Origin: Cyanobacteria bacterium RUI128 | GTDB taxonomy: Bacteria > Cyanobacteriota > Vampirovibrionia > Gastranaerophilales > Gastranaerophilaceae | Assembly (NCBI GenBank): GCA_024695725.1 | Contig: JAILHQ010000064.1 | Span: 1-29,039, forward strand | DNA: 29,039 nt | Direction of reading: 5' to 3' | Shown: piece after piece, positions 9,801 to 14,960 of the stretch | Numbering within the stretch: position 1 is the stretch's first letter | Layout: each line of letters begins with the position of its first letter | Notes under the pieces: generated by a model | What the model was told of the DNA's origin: nothing | Databases searched by the model: none | What the model saw: the letters and a program-made list of their open reading frames with translations, nothing else | Program-made: the position numbers and the translations under genes

Positions 9801-11888
9801 GGCCTTAACCGTCAGATTCGAATCAGAATAAATTGCACCACCGTGATTAGAAGCGCCAATAGAATAGTTACCTGTGAAATTTGTATTTTGAAGGGTTAAG
9901 GAACCATTATTATATATAGCTCCGCCTTTTAATCCTGCACCTGATGATCTGTTATTAGTAAAAGTAACACCTGAAACATTAACAGTACCGCCACTTGCAA
10001 TTGTTAATGCTGAACCGCCTGATGCTGATACCGCATTTTTGATATTAACGGTTCTAATTGTTAAATTAGCACCGGATGGGACTTCAAAACCGCTGTATGT
10101 ATTGACGTAATCAATCGATGAACCTGCAATACCGTTAACAACCATATTACCTATAGGTTTTGTTTCGCCCGTATTAGCAGTAACAGTATAAGGAACTGTT
10201 GCTGAAGCCAAATTAAAATCACGTTCCACAGCACTCTGGGCAGTGAATTGGTTGACTTCTGCGAGAGTATCAAGTTTGTTTTTAATACCAAAGACCAAAC
10301 TATCCCCCGCGGTATTTACGGAAATACCGATTTTACCAATGAAATCGGATGAACTTACAACATATTTAGATCCGCTGAGATAATCAGAAACAAATATATC
10401 CTTATCAAAGGACGATTCCAAACTGTTAGAAATAGCAAGTCCTATAGCAGCAGTTGCATTATTCAACACCTTAACCGTATAAGTGTTGGTAATGAGATTG
10501 TAACCTACAGTGCCGGTTTTTCCGAACGAATCTACAGTAAGCGAACCTATTGAGTTAATAGTTACTGTACCGGACGAACCTGATGCCAGATTAAGTACAT
10601 CACTTGATAATGTTCCACTTGCGAAACGCGTATCAATTGAGTACAAAACATTGGCAGAAGACGTTAAAACACCCATATTCGTTGTTCTAATAGTAGTATC
10701 CGCGAGAGAAATAGCACCGCTGACTGCATTAAGAGTTGATGTTGACAAGTCTGCAGAAGACTGAACACCGTCATTATTTGTCCCTGTTAAAAGTTTTAAG
10801 GTAATTGACTGAAGGGTAATGTCTGCATTCTTAATAGCATTATACAAATCAAACTCACTGTTTGCTGTACCGCTCATAGAGACATTATAACCGCTTGCCC
10901 CGTCAATAATATCTCGGAATTCAAACGAACCAGAATTCTGCGCAACAAAGGATAACGTAGCCGAAGAATTTGCCATATAGATAGCTTCATACACTTTTGT
11001 AGCCATATCTGTTGACAAATAGTTTGTTGAGAATTGTACGGTACTATTATCCGCAGTAATAGAAACATTATTTTCTGCATAAATCGCACCTGCGTGAGCT
11101 ATCGGGCTTCGAACATAGTTGTTTATGAAGGACGAATTAACAATAGTCAGGTCACTCGTCGAATATATCGCACCGCCTAACGCACTTACAGTATTGTTGA
11201 TATAGTTGGTTGTAAATGTTGAGTTTGAAATCGAGATCGTACCTGTTGAATAAATAGCACCACCGTACGCAAGGTTAGCAACAGTGCTGTTATTGTTGAA
11301 GATTGATGAATCAACGGTCAAATTACCTGAACTAAAAATAGCACCACCATACGAACTACCACTACTTGTTGCAGTACTGATATTTTGTTCAAATGTCACA
11401 TTTGAAACATTCATTGTTCCGGAGTTGTAAAGCGCGCCACCATACGAAGATATCAAACCTGACGTTGTATTCTTGTTTTCAGTCAGCCAAAGATTTGAAA
11501 TGGTAACTGTGCCGGCGTTCTTAATAAAACCGCCCTGTTCTGATTGAAATCCTTTAATACGCTGAAAATTAGAAATTGTCAAGGTTTTACCGCTATCAAT
11601 GAATATACCTTCATTGTTGGTTGCGGACAAGTTATATGAACCTCCGGTTATTGTCAGAGAATCTGATGCCTGCGTACCGAGGGGGTAAGTGTCCATTTCT
11701 GATGCTGAAATACTGCGGGATAAAGTTATTGTTGAGTATAAATTTACAGAATCCTGAATTGCAGCAGCCAGACCAGGAAAATCAGAAACAGAAATTGTTG
11801 AAGCGTTAACCACACAAGCACAATATACACATATCAAGTAGATAAGTGCAGACAATTTTATCGCGATTTTAGATTGTCTTTTTTTCAT
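1..11888 (-). CDS. Giant exported GGA/FxxN-repeat beta-helix surface protein (Pmp/autotransporter-passenger-like), 3' end outside window
   Basis: Reading leftwards from the ATG at 11886-11888, the frame stays open to the window edge, giving at least 3,962 codons with no stop found. The N-terminus (MKKRQSKIAIKLSALIYLIC, then a VVNAS cleavage region) is a Sec signal peptide. The rest alternates between arrays of GGA(I/V/L)YN and FxxN repeats, such as YGGALYNSG, FEQN, FNNN and FTTN, and a spacer module seen six times. GGA/FxxN repeats define the chlamydial polymorphic outer membrane protein repeat, which folds as a right-handed parallel beta-helix. I therefore infer a secreted or surface-exposed adhesin-like passenger. 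The anchor (autotransporter barrel, sorting domain or other) would be C-terminal and is not visible. Visible cysteine is very scarce. An in-frame ATG lies 6 bases upstream (11892-11894), but the AGAG at 11896-11899 spaces better to 11888. Substrate, partner and host role cannot be read from the sequence. Confidence 0.9.
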   Translation of the reverse strand, partial: MKKRQSKIAIKLSALIYLICVYCACVVNASTISVSDFPGLAAAIQDSVNLYSTITLSRSISASEMDTYPLGTQASDSLTITGGSYNLSATNNEGIFIDSGKTLTISNFQRIKGFQSEQGGFIKNAGTVTISNLWLTENKNTTSGLISSYGGALYNSGTMNVSNVTFEQNISTATSSGSSYGGAIFSSGNLTVDSSIFNNNSTVANLAYGGAIYSTGTISISNSTFTTNYINNTVSALGGAIYSTSDLTIVNSSFINNYVRSPIAHAGAIYAENNVSITADNSTVQFSTNYLSTDMATKVYEAIYMANSSATLSFVAQNSGSFEFRDIIDGASGYNVSMSGTANSEFDLYNAIKNADITLQSITLKLLTGTNNDGVQSSADLSTSTLNAVSGAISLADTTIRTTNMGVLTSSANVLYSIDTRFASGTLSSDVLNLASGSSGTVTINSIGSLTVDSFGKTGTVGYNLITNTYTVKVLNNATAAIGLAISNSLESSFDKDIFVSDYLSGSKYVVSSSDFIGKIGISVNTAGDSLVFGIKNKLDTLAEVNQFTAQSAVERDFNLASATVPYTVTANTGETKPIGNMVVNGIAGSSIDYVNTYSGFEVPSGANLTIRTVNIKNAVSASGGSALTIASGGTVNVSGVTFTNNRSSGAGLKGGAIYNNGSLTLQNTNFTGNYSIGASNHGGAIYSDSNLTVKAASSNTVQFSGNYVAATAGGSKTYEAIYMGASSTLTLNPTSGGKIIFNDIINGASGYNVSITGDANASVRFNNAVQNAAITLATTQLILGTGNDAGSNSIMANFSGSSLNVQSGTVNMRDTLNSSYNLGTLTSAAGAKYNIDMKIVGSAIQADSFDVASGSSGTVTINSISGITISSVLNSFSVSDLINSPLSVQILRRSAPSDNIVLALSSAITSSTDFVKSYTLYDYYNSTTQKYVVASTDFIGSIGFYLNNTADSVMVGVLGVADLLNQTNIYVPVSTPYKDRYFTVAANTTYKVKANTGVTGNVGTMYVQGASKDNSIIDYKNIIDANEVRFSGFEVQSGATLEMSNIRIKNALTAGNGAVISNQGSVGASTTSGITNAIFEDNTALRGGVISNTGTVNRITNVVFRNNLATSATDNVYGGAIYNTGTFRYITNSSFEGNAAVANDSIGYSYGGAIYNSGSMTVSASFLNNYVKGATAQGGAIYSTNAITLLADSSNYSIQGNYTQSNGGAKVYNAIHMASTDSNKGLAIQTSGGGTWSIYDVITGGVGYYVNISSLDGTGVVNLYNQISNANVKLNNATLNVSGDSAYTDYTFYTFATTDATGTAGQAKSKIKLDVSLASGQTDTIRITSDSNTSSGYLTISDIVGVSASDITDNNVTIKVLYRASERNNTIKLALDSALETSLRKTIGIDKYFDAGSNSYKVKSTDYVGGVGVSLNATADSLVFGRLTGLDTLAQTNLFNSSGKDRYFILQNASTTYTAIANSSTTYASGTMYVQGAKSGENYSTINYANKSGFILGSGAKLNISNVKITGAKSSSSGAVIDTQGTLTLNDVIFDTNTVTTSSANITGGIIYNRANQSALSATFKNNTVTTTGKTIQGAVLYSNNTIDTIGGTFTSNKGVTSGAAGSGGSIFLNTGSVVYDLTSTFTSNIMQSSNNSVYGGALYNAGVIGKFSGSTYVSGQLAATFTSNSILTETSASAVARGGAMYNAGTIHTLNSAFSSNSASNMFGVAEGGALYHASGTITQLQNTFDTNYIYAENTSGIVKGGAVYTAGTIDSVTATFSGNYARASSANSYGGAIHNTGTITNLGGTFSNNYSQSDVGDNASGGAVSNDNRVTNVIAAFSGNKAYAGSGNATGGAFINNAGALVSSVTGSFVGNYAWSTNSTARGGAITNADSATISSIVTDFSNNYAHASSTAQGGAIFNTGTITSISGSFLNNYASGSTNTHGGAIYTNANLLFVSNADDENFEITGNYITTDGGATKDYEAIYVASPNKEIRFRINNSGSYTINDNIAGSDVYNLVLETASYSTGYVNLMGQMKNANAILNYTTLAIDTNTFAHSGSTLNANNGTVNLASDGVKNYNIYKLNSADTVKYNLDFDVNENTIDTLTVNSGSNGTVLIDYITDAEEINTEGIFQVIKYTGNMSTTSNRVQLAIGSINQNKVLLNAIYRQGDPAISTGYVFRLATTNYSNDSLNIAYQDGSDVIAALNKFQTAEERHYIFTSSTINYQVRRNFGINTNQSDMYIDGKVGGQNQNILFTNTETGQKFSGFILQTSSHLYADGITFNGAQSTYGAVIYADSEDSEKLSNITLWTVAFDSNTASSSGGAIYLGENSHLLMEDRTTTSTSGSGSTVTTVTPSSLTFVSNTATQTGGAIHNDSVVDSNASSISFRTNTAGDSGGAVYNTNKFNLNSKTVNFEGNYASSYGGAVYNAKDATFQIGLADVNTVLAVAFTGNGKSGNNYTAEGGAVFNEGKFIDLYYSNITATGNYAQSGGAFYNSAETIGAQGILDLQGTTLLKENKALGTGLRGDGGAIYNAGKLTINTKYWENSEISASVLHTSTLQGNIANNRGGAIYNTDKASIYRTNFTSNTATSGSGGAIYSSGQTYTESGTSYAGLRVSSTAFTSNTAGVSGGAVYIADNGSFYSRESSYTNNSAVSGGAIYLGNNTSASIFKPLYRTSGVDTTYNAYYFLTTAASGSTVYFDYSSSTYYGVDVKNNTATGGVGGALYIGPGATATVYGNRIDNNSATASATAAMGGAVYVAAGGKMTEPSTAQSTYNNLFMNSMRSNAATSTSGDALGGGLYNAGTVENLFGGLYDGALISSNKVVTTSGNAYGGGIYNVGVITNAVPNDSTQYYFSLRMDGNYAKSTSGYAAGGAIYNKPLVKDTNGKINHIDAYMSNNYAISSGNYAMGGAIYNAADSYIYGFRIGFAGNYASGKSASASDATMGGAVYNAGELGVADFVRSTNSYPYNNRAIDTVGSAYGGVLYNSGTITRVVGSNGSYLNNSNAAYAKFYVNYVTGAVNAAGGAIYNTNSIGSIIAYYEGNYATATSGDAMGGVLYNSGTIATLRYDQANTSSGYTNNRVTSTNGNAMGGAIYNSGTLTEILNGYMNNNRAVSTNKAAYGGAIYNSGSTINLYTGFTNNYVTGKTDAHGGAVYSTQNINLIANNSYIRSVKGNYATLNGTKTFEAIYMADNSKTLSIQSLGTSIWQIYDIISGVNGYNVTLTGSNNGNIKFMGSNAQIKNANVTFNTTNLTLAPNTLKDSNTVFNAVSGKIFTTDGVTDTYNVAKIISNSSVMYNIDMDLTNGGSTDVIKVSNGTSSGTITIDNINFIAASEGTYIMRVLNAPNSNIKLALSNGLIESTKDSGITSPIVYWYEKITQARYTMTLDTTVTTDDSIKVVVNNPSDSDTLALLNQYKDTTTAKHFVFETMDDVYKAGSNTGLTAYQATMTVDGVGSANYSINHSTIDYQGNYSGFEMKNSASTTLTFLYLNIRNAYSADNGAVLNASGSGAGNFYFNYGSAYNNVSDGYGGALYFANKGRIYNMTYVTYATNKAKQGGAIYYASGVNRNSTSYLRFFNNAAINPTGDALGGAIYNSGAWSTPGDYSIFYGNYAVGRNAFGGAIYNTGVAMALYPRLTATGSNAFNGITGSYLQNNYVVGTNDARGGAIYTTKNITLYYGGTYKGNYSMIVNSIAADGTYTAGARISDLLYVAAPSVVVNLYQSGTTLHLYDDISGNNPYTVTYGGSGSIYLYNKFDSNAKFTMAGASQNLYIVYKEDIPAQNGVSYLMSDGVQNTFAEAAFDATAGTVNLAYDNKIADYKFGKLTSTASVSYQINSNGTDDVATVETGTGSLGKYDTISVTNPDSSGTITINNISRFSGSATLGWYHIIRSPTSNLQLALGADLNNLPVSARLTNYATPETTLSAGNVARLWTTNMTNDTIYIVSQTAEAILAQENRFICHEDKTFEITSATKTYT
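1490..2385 (-). repeat. Spacer module 5 of the giant protein
   Basis: It opens with KTFEAIYMADNSKTL and runs through VNGYNVTLTG, FNAVSGKIFT, YNIDMDL, SSGTITIDNI, DTLALLNQYKD, KHFVFETMDDVYKAGSNTG and YSGFEMKNSAST. After it comes a short array of about five GGA units (roughly 840-1490) that includes YGGALYFAN, QGGAIYYAS, LGGAIYNSG, FGGAIYNTG and RGGAIYTTK. Confidence 0.7.
2385..5110 (-). repeat. GGA/FxxN repeat array 5 (about 24 units, largest)
   Basis: This is the longest repeat array in the protein, about 900 residues. Units include SSGGAIYLGE, DSGGAVYN, SYGGAVYN, QSGGAFYN, GDGGAIYN, VSGGAVYIAD, LGGGLYNAG, YGGGIYN, MGGAIYN, YGGVLYN and HGGAVYST. At DNA level the recurring coding unit on the plus strand is close to ttataaatagcaccacc, which appears dozens of times and would allow recombination between units. 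Confidence 0.75.
5110..6005 (-). repeat. Spacer module 4 of the giant protein
   Basis: It opens with KDYEAIYVASPN and runs through YNLVLETAS, LNANNGTVNLAS, YNLDF, SNGTVLIDYI, DSLNIAY, RHYIFTSSTINYQVRRNFG and KFSGFILQTSSHLY. This copy is the most diverged in the middle. In particular, the FIG segment found in modules 1-3 is replaced by a GYVFRLATTNYSND stretch. Confidence 0.65.
6000..7390 (-). repeat. GGA/FxxN repeat array 4 (about 12 units)
   Basis: This array lies between spacer modules 3 and 4. Visible units include VYGGALYNAG, ARGGAMYNAG, AEGGALYHAS, VKGGAVYTAG, SYGGAIHNTG, ASGGAVSND, ARGGAITNAD, AQGGAIFNTG and THGGAIYTN. They are interleaved with FKNN, FTSN, FSSN, FDTN, FSGN, FSNN, FVGN and FLNN. 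The units diverge in the residues between the motifs, so they are old rather than freshly duplicated. Confidence 0.75.
7385..8265 (-). repeat. Spacer module 3 of the giant protein
   Basis: It starts at the hinge KVYNAIHMAST and runs through GGVGYYVNISS, SSGYLTISDIVG, KSTDYVGGVGVSL, TADSLVFG, LDTLAQTNLF and RYF, to SGFILGSGAKLNI. About four GGA units (roughly 8270-8750) separate it from module 2. Confidence 0.7.
8760..9745 (-). repeat. Spacer module 2 of the giant protein
   Basis: The same order of motifs as in module 1 appears here: KTYEAIYMGASSTL, GASGYNVSITG, LNVQSGTVNM, YNIDM, SSGTVTINSI, YVVASTDFIGSIGFYL, ADSVMVG, RYFTVAANTTYKVKANTG and SGFEVQSGATLEM. It is separated from module 1 by only about two GGA units (roughly 9780-10040). 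Confidence 0.7.
10060..11000 (-). repeat. Spacer module 1 of the giant protein
   Basis: This is the first of six copies of a module of about 280-310 residues. It opens with a hinge reading KVYEAIYMANSS. It continues through GASGYNVSMSG, LNAVSGAISL, a YSID segment, SSGTVTINSIGSL, YVVSSSDFIGKIGISV, DSLVFGIKNKLDTL and a YTVTANTG segment, and ends in a YSGFEVPSGANLTI motif. None of the segments is GGA-type. I do not recognise the module as a named domain. Boundaries are approximate. Confidence 0.7.
11000..11690 (-). repeat. GGA/FxxN repeat array 1 (about 5 units)
   Basis: This N-terminal array follows the signal peptide of the giant protein. It shows YGGALYNSG, YGGAIFSSG, YGGAIYSTG, LGGAIYSTS and a degenerate AGAIYAEN, each preceded by an FxxN motif (FEQN, FNNN, FTTN, FINN). 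Units are about 25-40 residues, longer than one beta-helix turn. Boundaries are approximate. Confidence 0.75.
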
Positions 11889-11900
11889 ACGCATACTCTA

Positions 11901-11970
11901 TCACTCTGAACAAACAAAGTGACATTACATAGTCAGATATTCTCTTTACTACCCGAACCGTCGCCCGGTT
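11901..11970 (-). promoter_or_regulatory. Two hairpins in the leader of the giant gene
   Basis: On the minus strand, AACCG-GGCGA-CGGTT (11956-11970) forms a 5-bp stem with GC-rich flanks. TCACT and AGTGA (11918-11922 and 11901-11905) enclose a 12-base loop just upstream of the AGAG ribosome-binding candidate and the start codon. They could modulate translation or be the visible part of a larger structured RNA. I cannot match them to a known riboswitch. Confidence 0.35.
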
Positions 11971-12005
11971 TTTACAAGTTCCTCAACAATAAACTGTATA
12001 CTACT

Positions 12006-12034
12006 ATTATAATGCATTTTTATACCGATTACCA
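12006..12034 (-). promoter_or_regulatory. Probable promoter of the giant surface protein gene
   Basis: A perfect TATAAT on the minus strand lies at 12006-12011. The hexamer 17 bases upstream is TGGTAA (12029-12034), a poor -35 with 3 of 6 matches, so activation by a regulator or another -35 contact is possible. Initiation would be near 11999, giving a leader of about 110 bases before the ATG at 11888. Confidence 0.5.
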
Positions 12035-12196
12035 CTAAATATTGTTAACAAATAATATCTCTCATAAAAAACAAGCTATATAAGGATTTTAGCTCCATTT
12101 AAACTATGAATTTCTTTTTACATTTCTTTACAACTTTACATTTCTTAAAAAAGACAAAAAAGACGTGTAAATTCGGCAGTTTTAGCGCCACAAAGA

Positions 12197-14044
12197 CTAC
12201 TCGATAATTTTTGCTTCAAATAAATCCATGACCATCTTTTTTTGATCGGATACATTCAGCTGAGGCGCAGTCATATTCTCACTTGCAACAGGTTCTGCAG
12301 AAACCTCTTCATCAGGAACATCAATCTCGTCCTCTTCATCAATCAAGTTAATTGGAGGAACTACTGATTTTTTTTTTGATAGCTGAACCACATTCGTTTT
12401 GTGTGTATCATCTTGAGGTAAACGTTCACGAACTGTCAAATCTATTTCACTAACTCCAAGCACTTTACATATTGCATCAGACAATATTTTCTTCTTTTCG
12501 GGAAGATTAAATGCAGATACCGGTAACGGCTTTTTAACTGAAACAATAACACCTTCATTATCGCATTTGACAAGTTTAGTACATGCTTTCATTTTTGCAT
12601 AACCGCCACCGTCATTCATAGGAATTTCAGCCAATATCTTCAACCAAAGAGCATCCAGATTGGAAATATCAGGAATAGTTGTATTATTTTCTTTAACAGA
12701 AGGTGTATCTGCCTCAACCTTAACTTCAGGGGTAATAACCTCGTCCTTAGCTTCTTTTAACAGATTTTCAACCTGATTTGGCTCGTTTTCACACACCGTA
12801 ACCACATCATCCACAACCGGTACAGGTTTTTGGACTGGTTTTGTTATTACCGGAACGTCAACTATTTTACGTTCAGGTAAAACAACTTCTCCGCCTTCAA
12901 GTCTCAACAACCTGGCTTCCAGATCATATAACTTTGTATTATCAGTCAGATTAGCCAAATCAATGAGCGCAACTTCAAGCCACATCTGCTGATTTGTGGT
13001 TTGCTTAAGCTCTTTAATATAGTCAGATATTTTATTTATCACAAACAAAACCTGATGTTTCTCAAGAGAACCTGACAATGGCGCCATTGCTTTAATTTGC
13101 TCTTCTGTTAAGCCGGTTATAACAGACACTGAGTCAGGCATACAAGTTTTTAGCACTAAGATATTTTTAAAGAATAACAATAAATTTGTTAAAATCTGAA
13201 TCGGTTCATTTCCGTCATTATAAATTTTTTCAAGATGACTTATAGCAGAAGCTCCATCAGAGTTTGCAATATCTGATGATAATTCAATCAGAGAATCAAA
13301 CGAAATTCTGCCTAACAAACTGTTAATATCGTCAACCGTAATCTCATCAGTTGCACCCATTGTGCTGACCTGATCAAGTAAAGCAAGACTGTCACGCATT
13401 CCGCCTGCCGAACTTTTGGCGATTACAGAAAGCGCTTCATCAGAAATTTTAATCTTTTCTTTATCGGCAATTTTCCTTAAATGCTCAACAATATCACTTG
13501 TAGTAATACGTTTAAAATCAAATCTTTGACAACGGCTCTTGATGGTATCCATAACCTTATGGGACTCTGTAGTTGCGAGAATAAATATAACGTTCTTCGG
13601 AGGTTCCTCCAACGTCTTAAGTAACGCATTGAACGCAGCATCAGTTAACATATGAACTTCGTCAATTATATAGATTTTATATTTCCCGTTAACAGGGGCA
13701 TAATTAACCTTTTCAAGAATTTCTCTTGCATCGTCAACAGAACGATTACTTGCAGCATCAAGCTCAATTACATCAATAGGTATTGTTGCCGAGATTGCCT
13801 TACAACTTTCACATTCTTCACAAGGGGTAACAGTAGGACCGTTAATACAGTTAAGAGATTTAGCAAGAATTCTTGCAGTAGAGGTTTTACCCGTACCTCT
13901 AGGCCCGGTAAATAAATAGGCATGCGAAATTTTATTTAACTCAATGGCATTTGTCAGTGCACGCTTAATATGAGCTTGTCCTACGACGTCATCAAGCTTT
14001 TGTGGTCTGTATTTTCTATATAACGGTAAATATCCCTCATTCAT
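12197..14044 (-). CDS. dnaX: DNA polymerase III subunit tau/gamma (clamp-loader ATPase)
   Basis: This 615-residue protein is the AAA+ ATPase of the replicative clamp loader, which opens the beta clamp and organises the replisome. Visible motifs are LYRKYRPQKLDDVVGQ at the N-terminus, Walker A GPRGTGKT (47-54), a zinc-module cysteine set (Cys66, 75, 78, 81), Walker B IIDEVH (about 127-132), the SRC motif (170-172) and GGMRDSLALLDQ. A C-terminal domain (about 470-545) precedes an acidic tail. The start was set at MNEGYLPLYRK because family members begin there. Upstream in-frame residues reach into the divergent ldcA and look like non-coding translation. No Shine-Dalgarno precedes this ATG, and the likely promoter is almost on top of it. 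A run of ten A residues near the 3' end could produce shorter forms. Confidence 0.96.
   Translation of the reverse strand: MNEGYLPLYRKYRPQKLDDVVGQAHIKRALTNAIELNKISHAYLFTGPRGTGKTSTARILAKSLNCINGPTVTPCEECESCKAISATIPIDVIELDAASNRSVDDAREILEKVNYAPVNGKYKIYIIDEVHMLTDAAFNALLKTLEEPPKNVIFILATTESHKVMDTIKSRCQRFDFKRITTSDIVEHLRKIADKEKIKISDEALSVIAKSSAGGMRDSLALLDQVSTMGATDEITVDDINSLLGRISFDSLIELSSDIANSDGASAISHLEKIYNDGNEPIQILTNLLLFFKNILVLKTCMPDSVSVITGLTEEQIKAMAPLSGSLEKHQVLFVINKISDYIKELKQTTNQQMWLEVALIDLANLTDNTKLYDLEARLLRLEGGEVVLPERKIVDVPVITKPVQKPVPVVDDVVTVCENEPNQVENLLKEAKDEVITPEVKVEADTPSVKENNTTIPDISNLDALWLKILAEIPMNDGGGYAKMKACTKLVKCDNEGVIVSVKKPLPVSAFNLPEKKKILSDAICKVLGVSEIDLTVRERLPQDDTHKTNVVQLSKKKSVVPPINLIDEEDEIDVPDEEVSAEPVASENMTAPQLNVSDQKKMVMDLFEAKIIE
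12368..12377 (-). other. A10 slippery run within dnaX
   Basis: On the coding strand the codons read TCA AAA AAA AAA TCA GTA, a homopolymer of ten A. If the polymerase or ribosome loses one base here, the frame reads CAG TAG and stops within two codons. If it gains one base (or shifts -1), it reads I-S-S-S-S-N and then TAA. Either way the product would be about 560-565 residues and lack the acidic C-terminal 56 residues. Slippage on A-runs in dnaX is known in Thermus (transcriptional) and E. coli (ribosomal); its use here is inference. Confidence 0.4.
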
Positions 14045-14053
14045 GATATTATG

Positions 14054-14062
14054 ATTATAACA
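14054..14062 (-). promoter_or_regulatory. Extended -10 promoter for dnaX with a very short leader
   Basis: The minus strand reads TGTTATAAT, an extended -10 (TG-N-TATAAT), with no recognisable -35 at 17 bases. Initiation 6-7 bases downstream would fall at about 14047-14048, only 3-4 bases before the dnaX ATG, so the transcript would be nearly leaderless. The box lies inside the 31-base gap shared with divergent ldcA and just beside its ribosome-binding site. Confidence 0.55.
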
Positions 14063-14075
14063 CAAAGGAAGAAAG

Positions 14076-14960
14076 ATGAAATACACAACACCAAAACCGC
14101 TGAAACCTGGGGATACAATCGCATTTATTGCACCTGCAGGAGGGGTAAAAGATGCTAAGGCAATAGAAAGAGGGAAAAAATATTTTGAAGAAAACGGATA
14201 CAACGTTTTGTATTCGGAACACTTGTTCAACAACTACAAATATCTTTCAGACACAGATGATAACAGATTAAATGATTTCCATTGGGCATTTTCAAACAAG
14301 GAAATTGACGCAATAATATGCGGCAGAGGCGGTTACGGATGTTTAAGATTAATTGATAAAATTGATTATGAACTAATTAGAAACAACCCGAAAATTTTAT
14401 GCGGATACTCTGACATAACAGTTCTTTCAGCTATGATTCTTAAGAAAACCGGTTTAATAACATATTCAGGCCCGATGGCAAGAGGGGACTTTGGTGCTGA
14501 AACAAAATCCGAATACACGCTCAGTAATTTCTTTAAAGCAGTTGAACAAAAAGAAAGTTTAGAATTCCGCGCAGAAAAAATATACAACAAAGGAAACGCC
14601 AAAGGTGTTATGTTCGGCGGCAATCTTGCATCGATTGTATCCTTATGCGGAACAGATTTTATACCTGATGAAGATTTTATCTTCTTTACGGAAGATCTTA
14701 ATGAGCCTGCCTATAAAATAGACAAGATGATTACCCAGCTTATAAACATAGGCAAATTCAGACAGAATGTAAAAGGTCTGATTATAGGTGATTTTCTTGA
14801 TAGCGGCTACCCCGAACAGGTTGACGAACTATTTGAAGACACCTCAAAACTTTTAAATATACCAGCTCTTGGCGGATATAAAATAACTCACGAAAAAGAT
14901 AAAATAACCATTCCTTACGGAAAAACTGCCGAAATCAACAATGATATCTTAACCATATAA
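14076..14960 (+). CDS. LD-carboxypeptidase, peptidase family S66
   Basis: This 294-residue protein matches the usual length of cytoplasmic LD-carboxypeptidases (LdcA), which remove the terminal D-alanine from recycled murein tetrapeptides. Visible family features are PGDTIAFIAPAG near the N-terminus, GRGGYG (83-88), the nucleophile Ser112 in GYSDIT, the substrate-pocket segment TEDLNEPAYKID (about 205-216) carrying the candidate catalytic Glu, and His272 in GYKITHEKDKITIPYG. No signal peptide is seen, which fits a cytoplasmic recycling role. MccF-type self-immunity peptidases share the fold, but length and motifs favour LdcA. The ribosome-binding site AAGGAAG sits 6-7 bases before the ATG. 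It diverges from dnaX, and its stop codon directly abuts that of the convergent U32 gene. Confidence 0.9.
   Translation: MKYTTPKPLKPGDTIAFIAPAGGVKDAKAIERGKKYFEENGYNVLYSEHLFNNYKYLSDTDDNRLNDFHWAFSNKEIDAIICGRGGYGCLRLIDKIDYELIRNNPKILCGYSDITVLSAMILKKTGLITYSGPMARGDFGAETKSEYTLSNFFKAVEQKESLEFRAEKIYNKGNAKGVMFGGNLASIVSLCGTDFIPDEDFIFFTEDLNEPAYKIDKMITQLINIGKFRQNVKGLIIGDFLDSGYPEQVDELFEDTSKLLNIPALGGYKITHEKDKITIPYGKTAEINNDILTI

Larger units (their letters stand above)
11889..12196. other. Non-coding gap between dnaX 3' end and the giant gene, with leader
   Basis: No coding region is visible in these 308 bases. Going leftwards from dnaX on the minus strand, I see a tandem AAAAAAGAC-type 9-base duplication (plus strand 12147-12164) and a directly repeated 12-mer, tttacatttctt, at 12117-12128 and 12135-12146 (18 bases apart). 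A -10 box follows, then a leader of about 110 bases with two hairpins. No clear intrinsic terminator for dnaX is present; GGC/GCC at 12178-12192 is too weak to call. Confidence 0.5.

Noticed and set aside
1..11888. Many short open frames on the plus strand and in a second minus frame (for example 452-646, 1542-1850, 8708-8977, 10510-10764)
   Set aside because: All lie inside the single long minus-strand frame, have no family resemblance or ribosome-binding sites, and mirror its repetitive composition.
1..11888. Possible frameshift or pseudogene in the giant gene
   Set aside because: Stretches translated near 60, 3000, 5000 and 8600 and at the start all stay in the same frame with coherent repeat motifs and no stop.
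11956..11975. Plus-strand intrinsic terminator (aaccg-tcgcc-cggttttt)
   Set aside because: There is no plus-strand gene upstream for it to terminate; it is more simply read as part of the minus-strand leader.
11889..12000. Known riboswitch (c-di-GMP, guanidine or fluoride type) in the giant gene leader
   Set aside because: GC-rich hairpin fragments are present but the conserved core sequences of these classes were not found.
14045..14233. Longer N-terminus for dnaX (63 extra residues)
   Set aside because: It would run through the divergent ldcA start, shows no family resemblance, and the conserved DnaX N-terminus begins at the chosen ATG.
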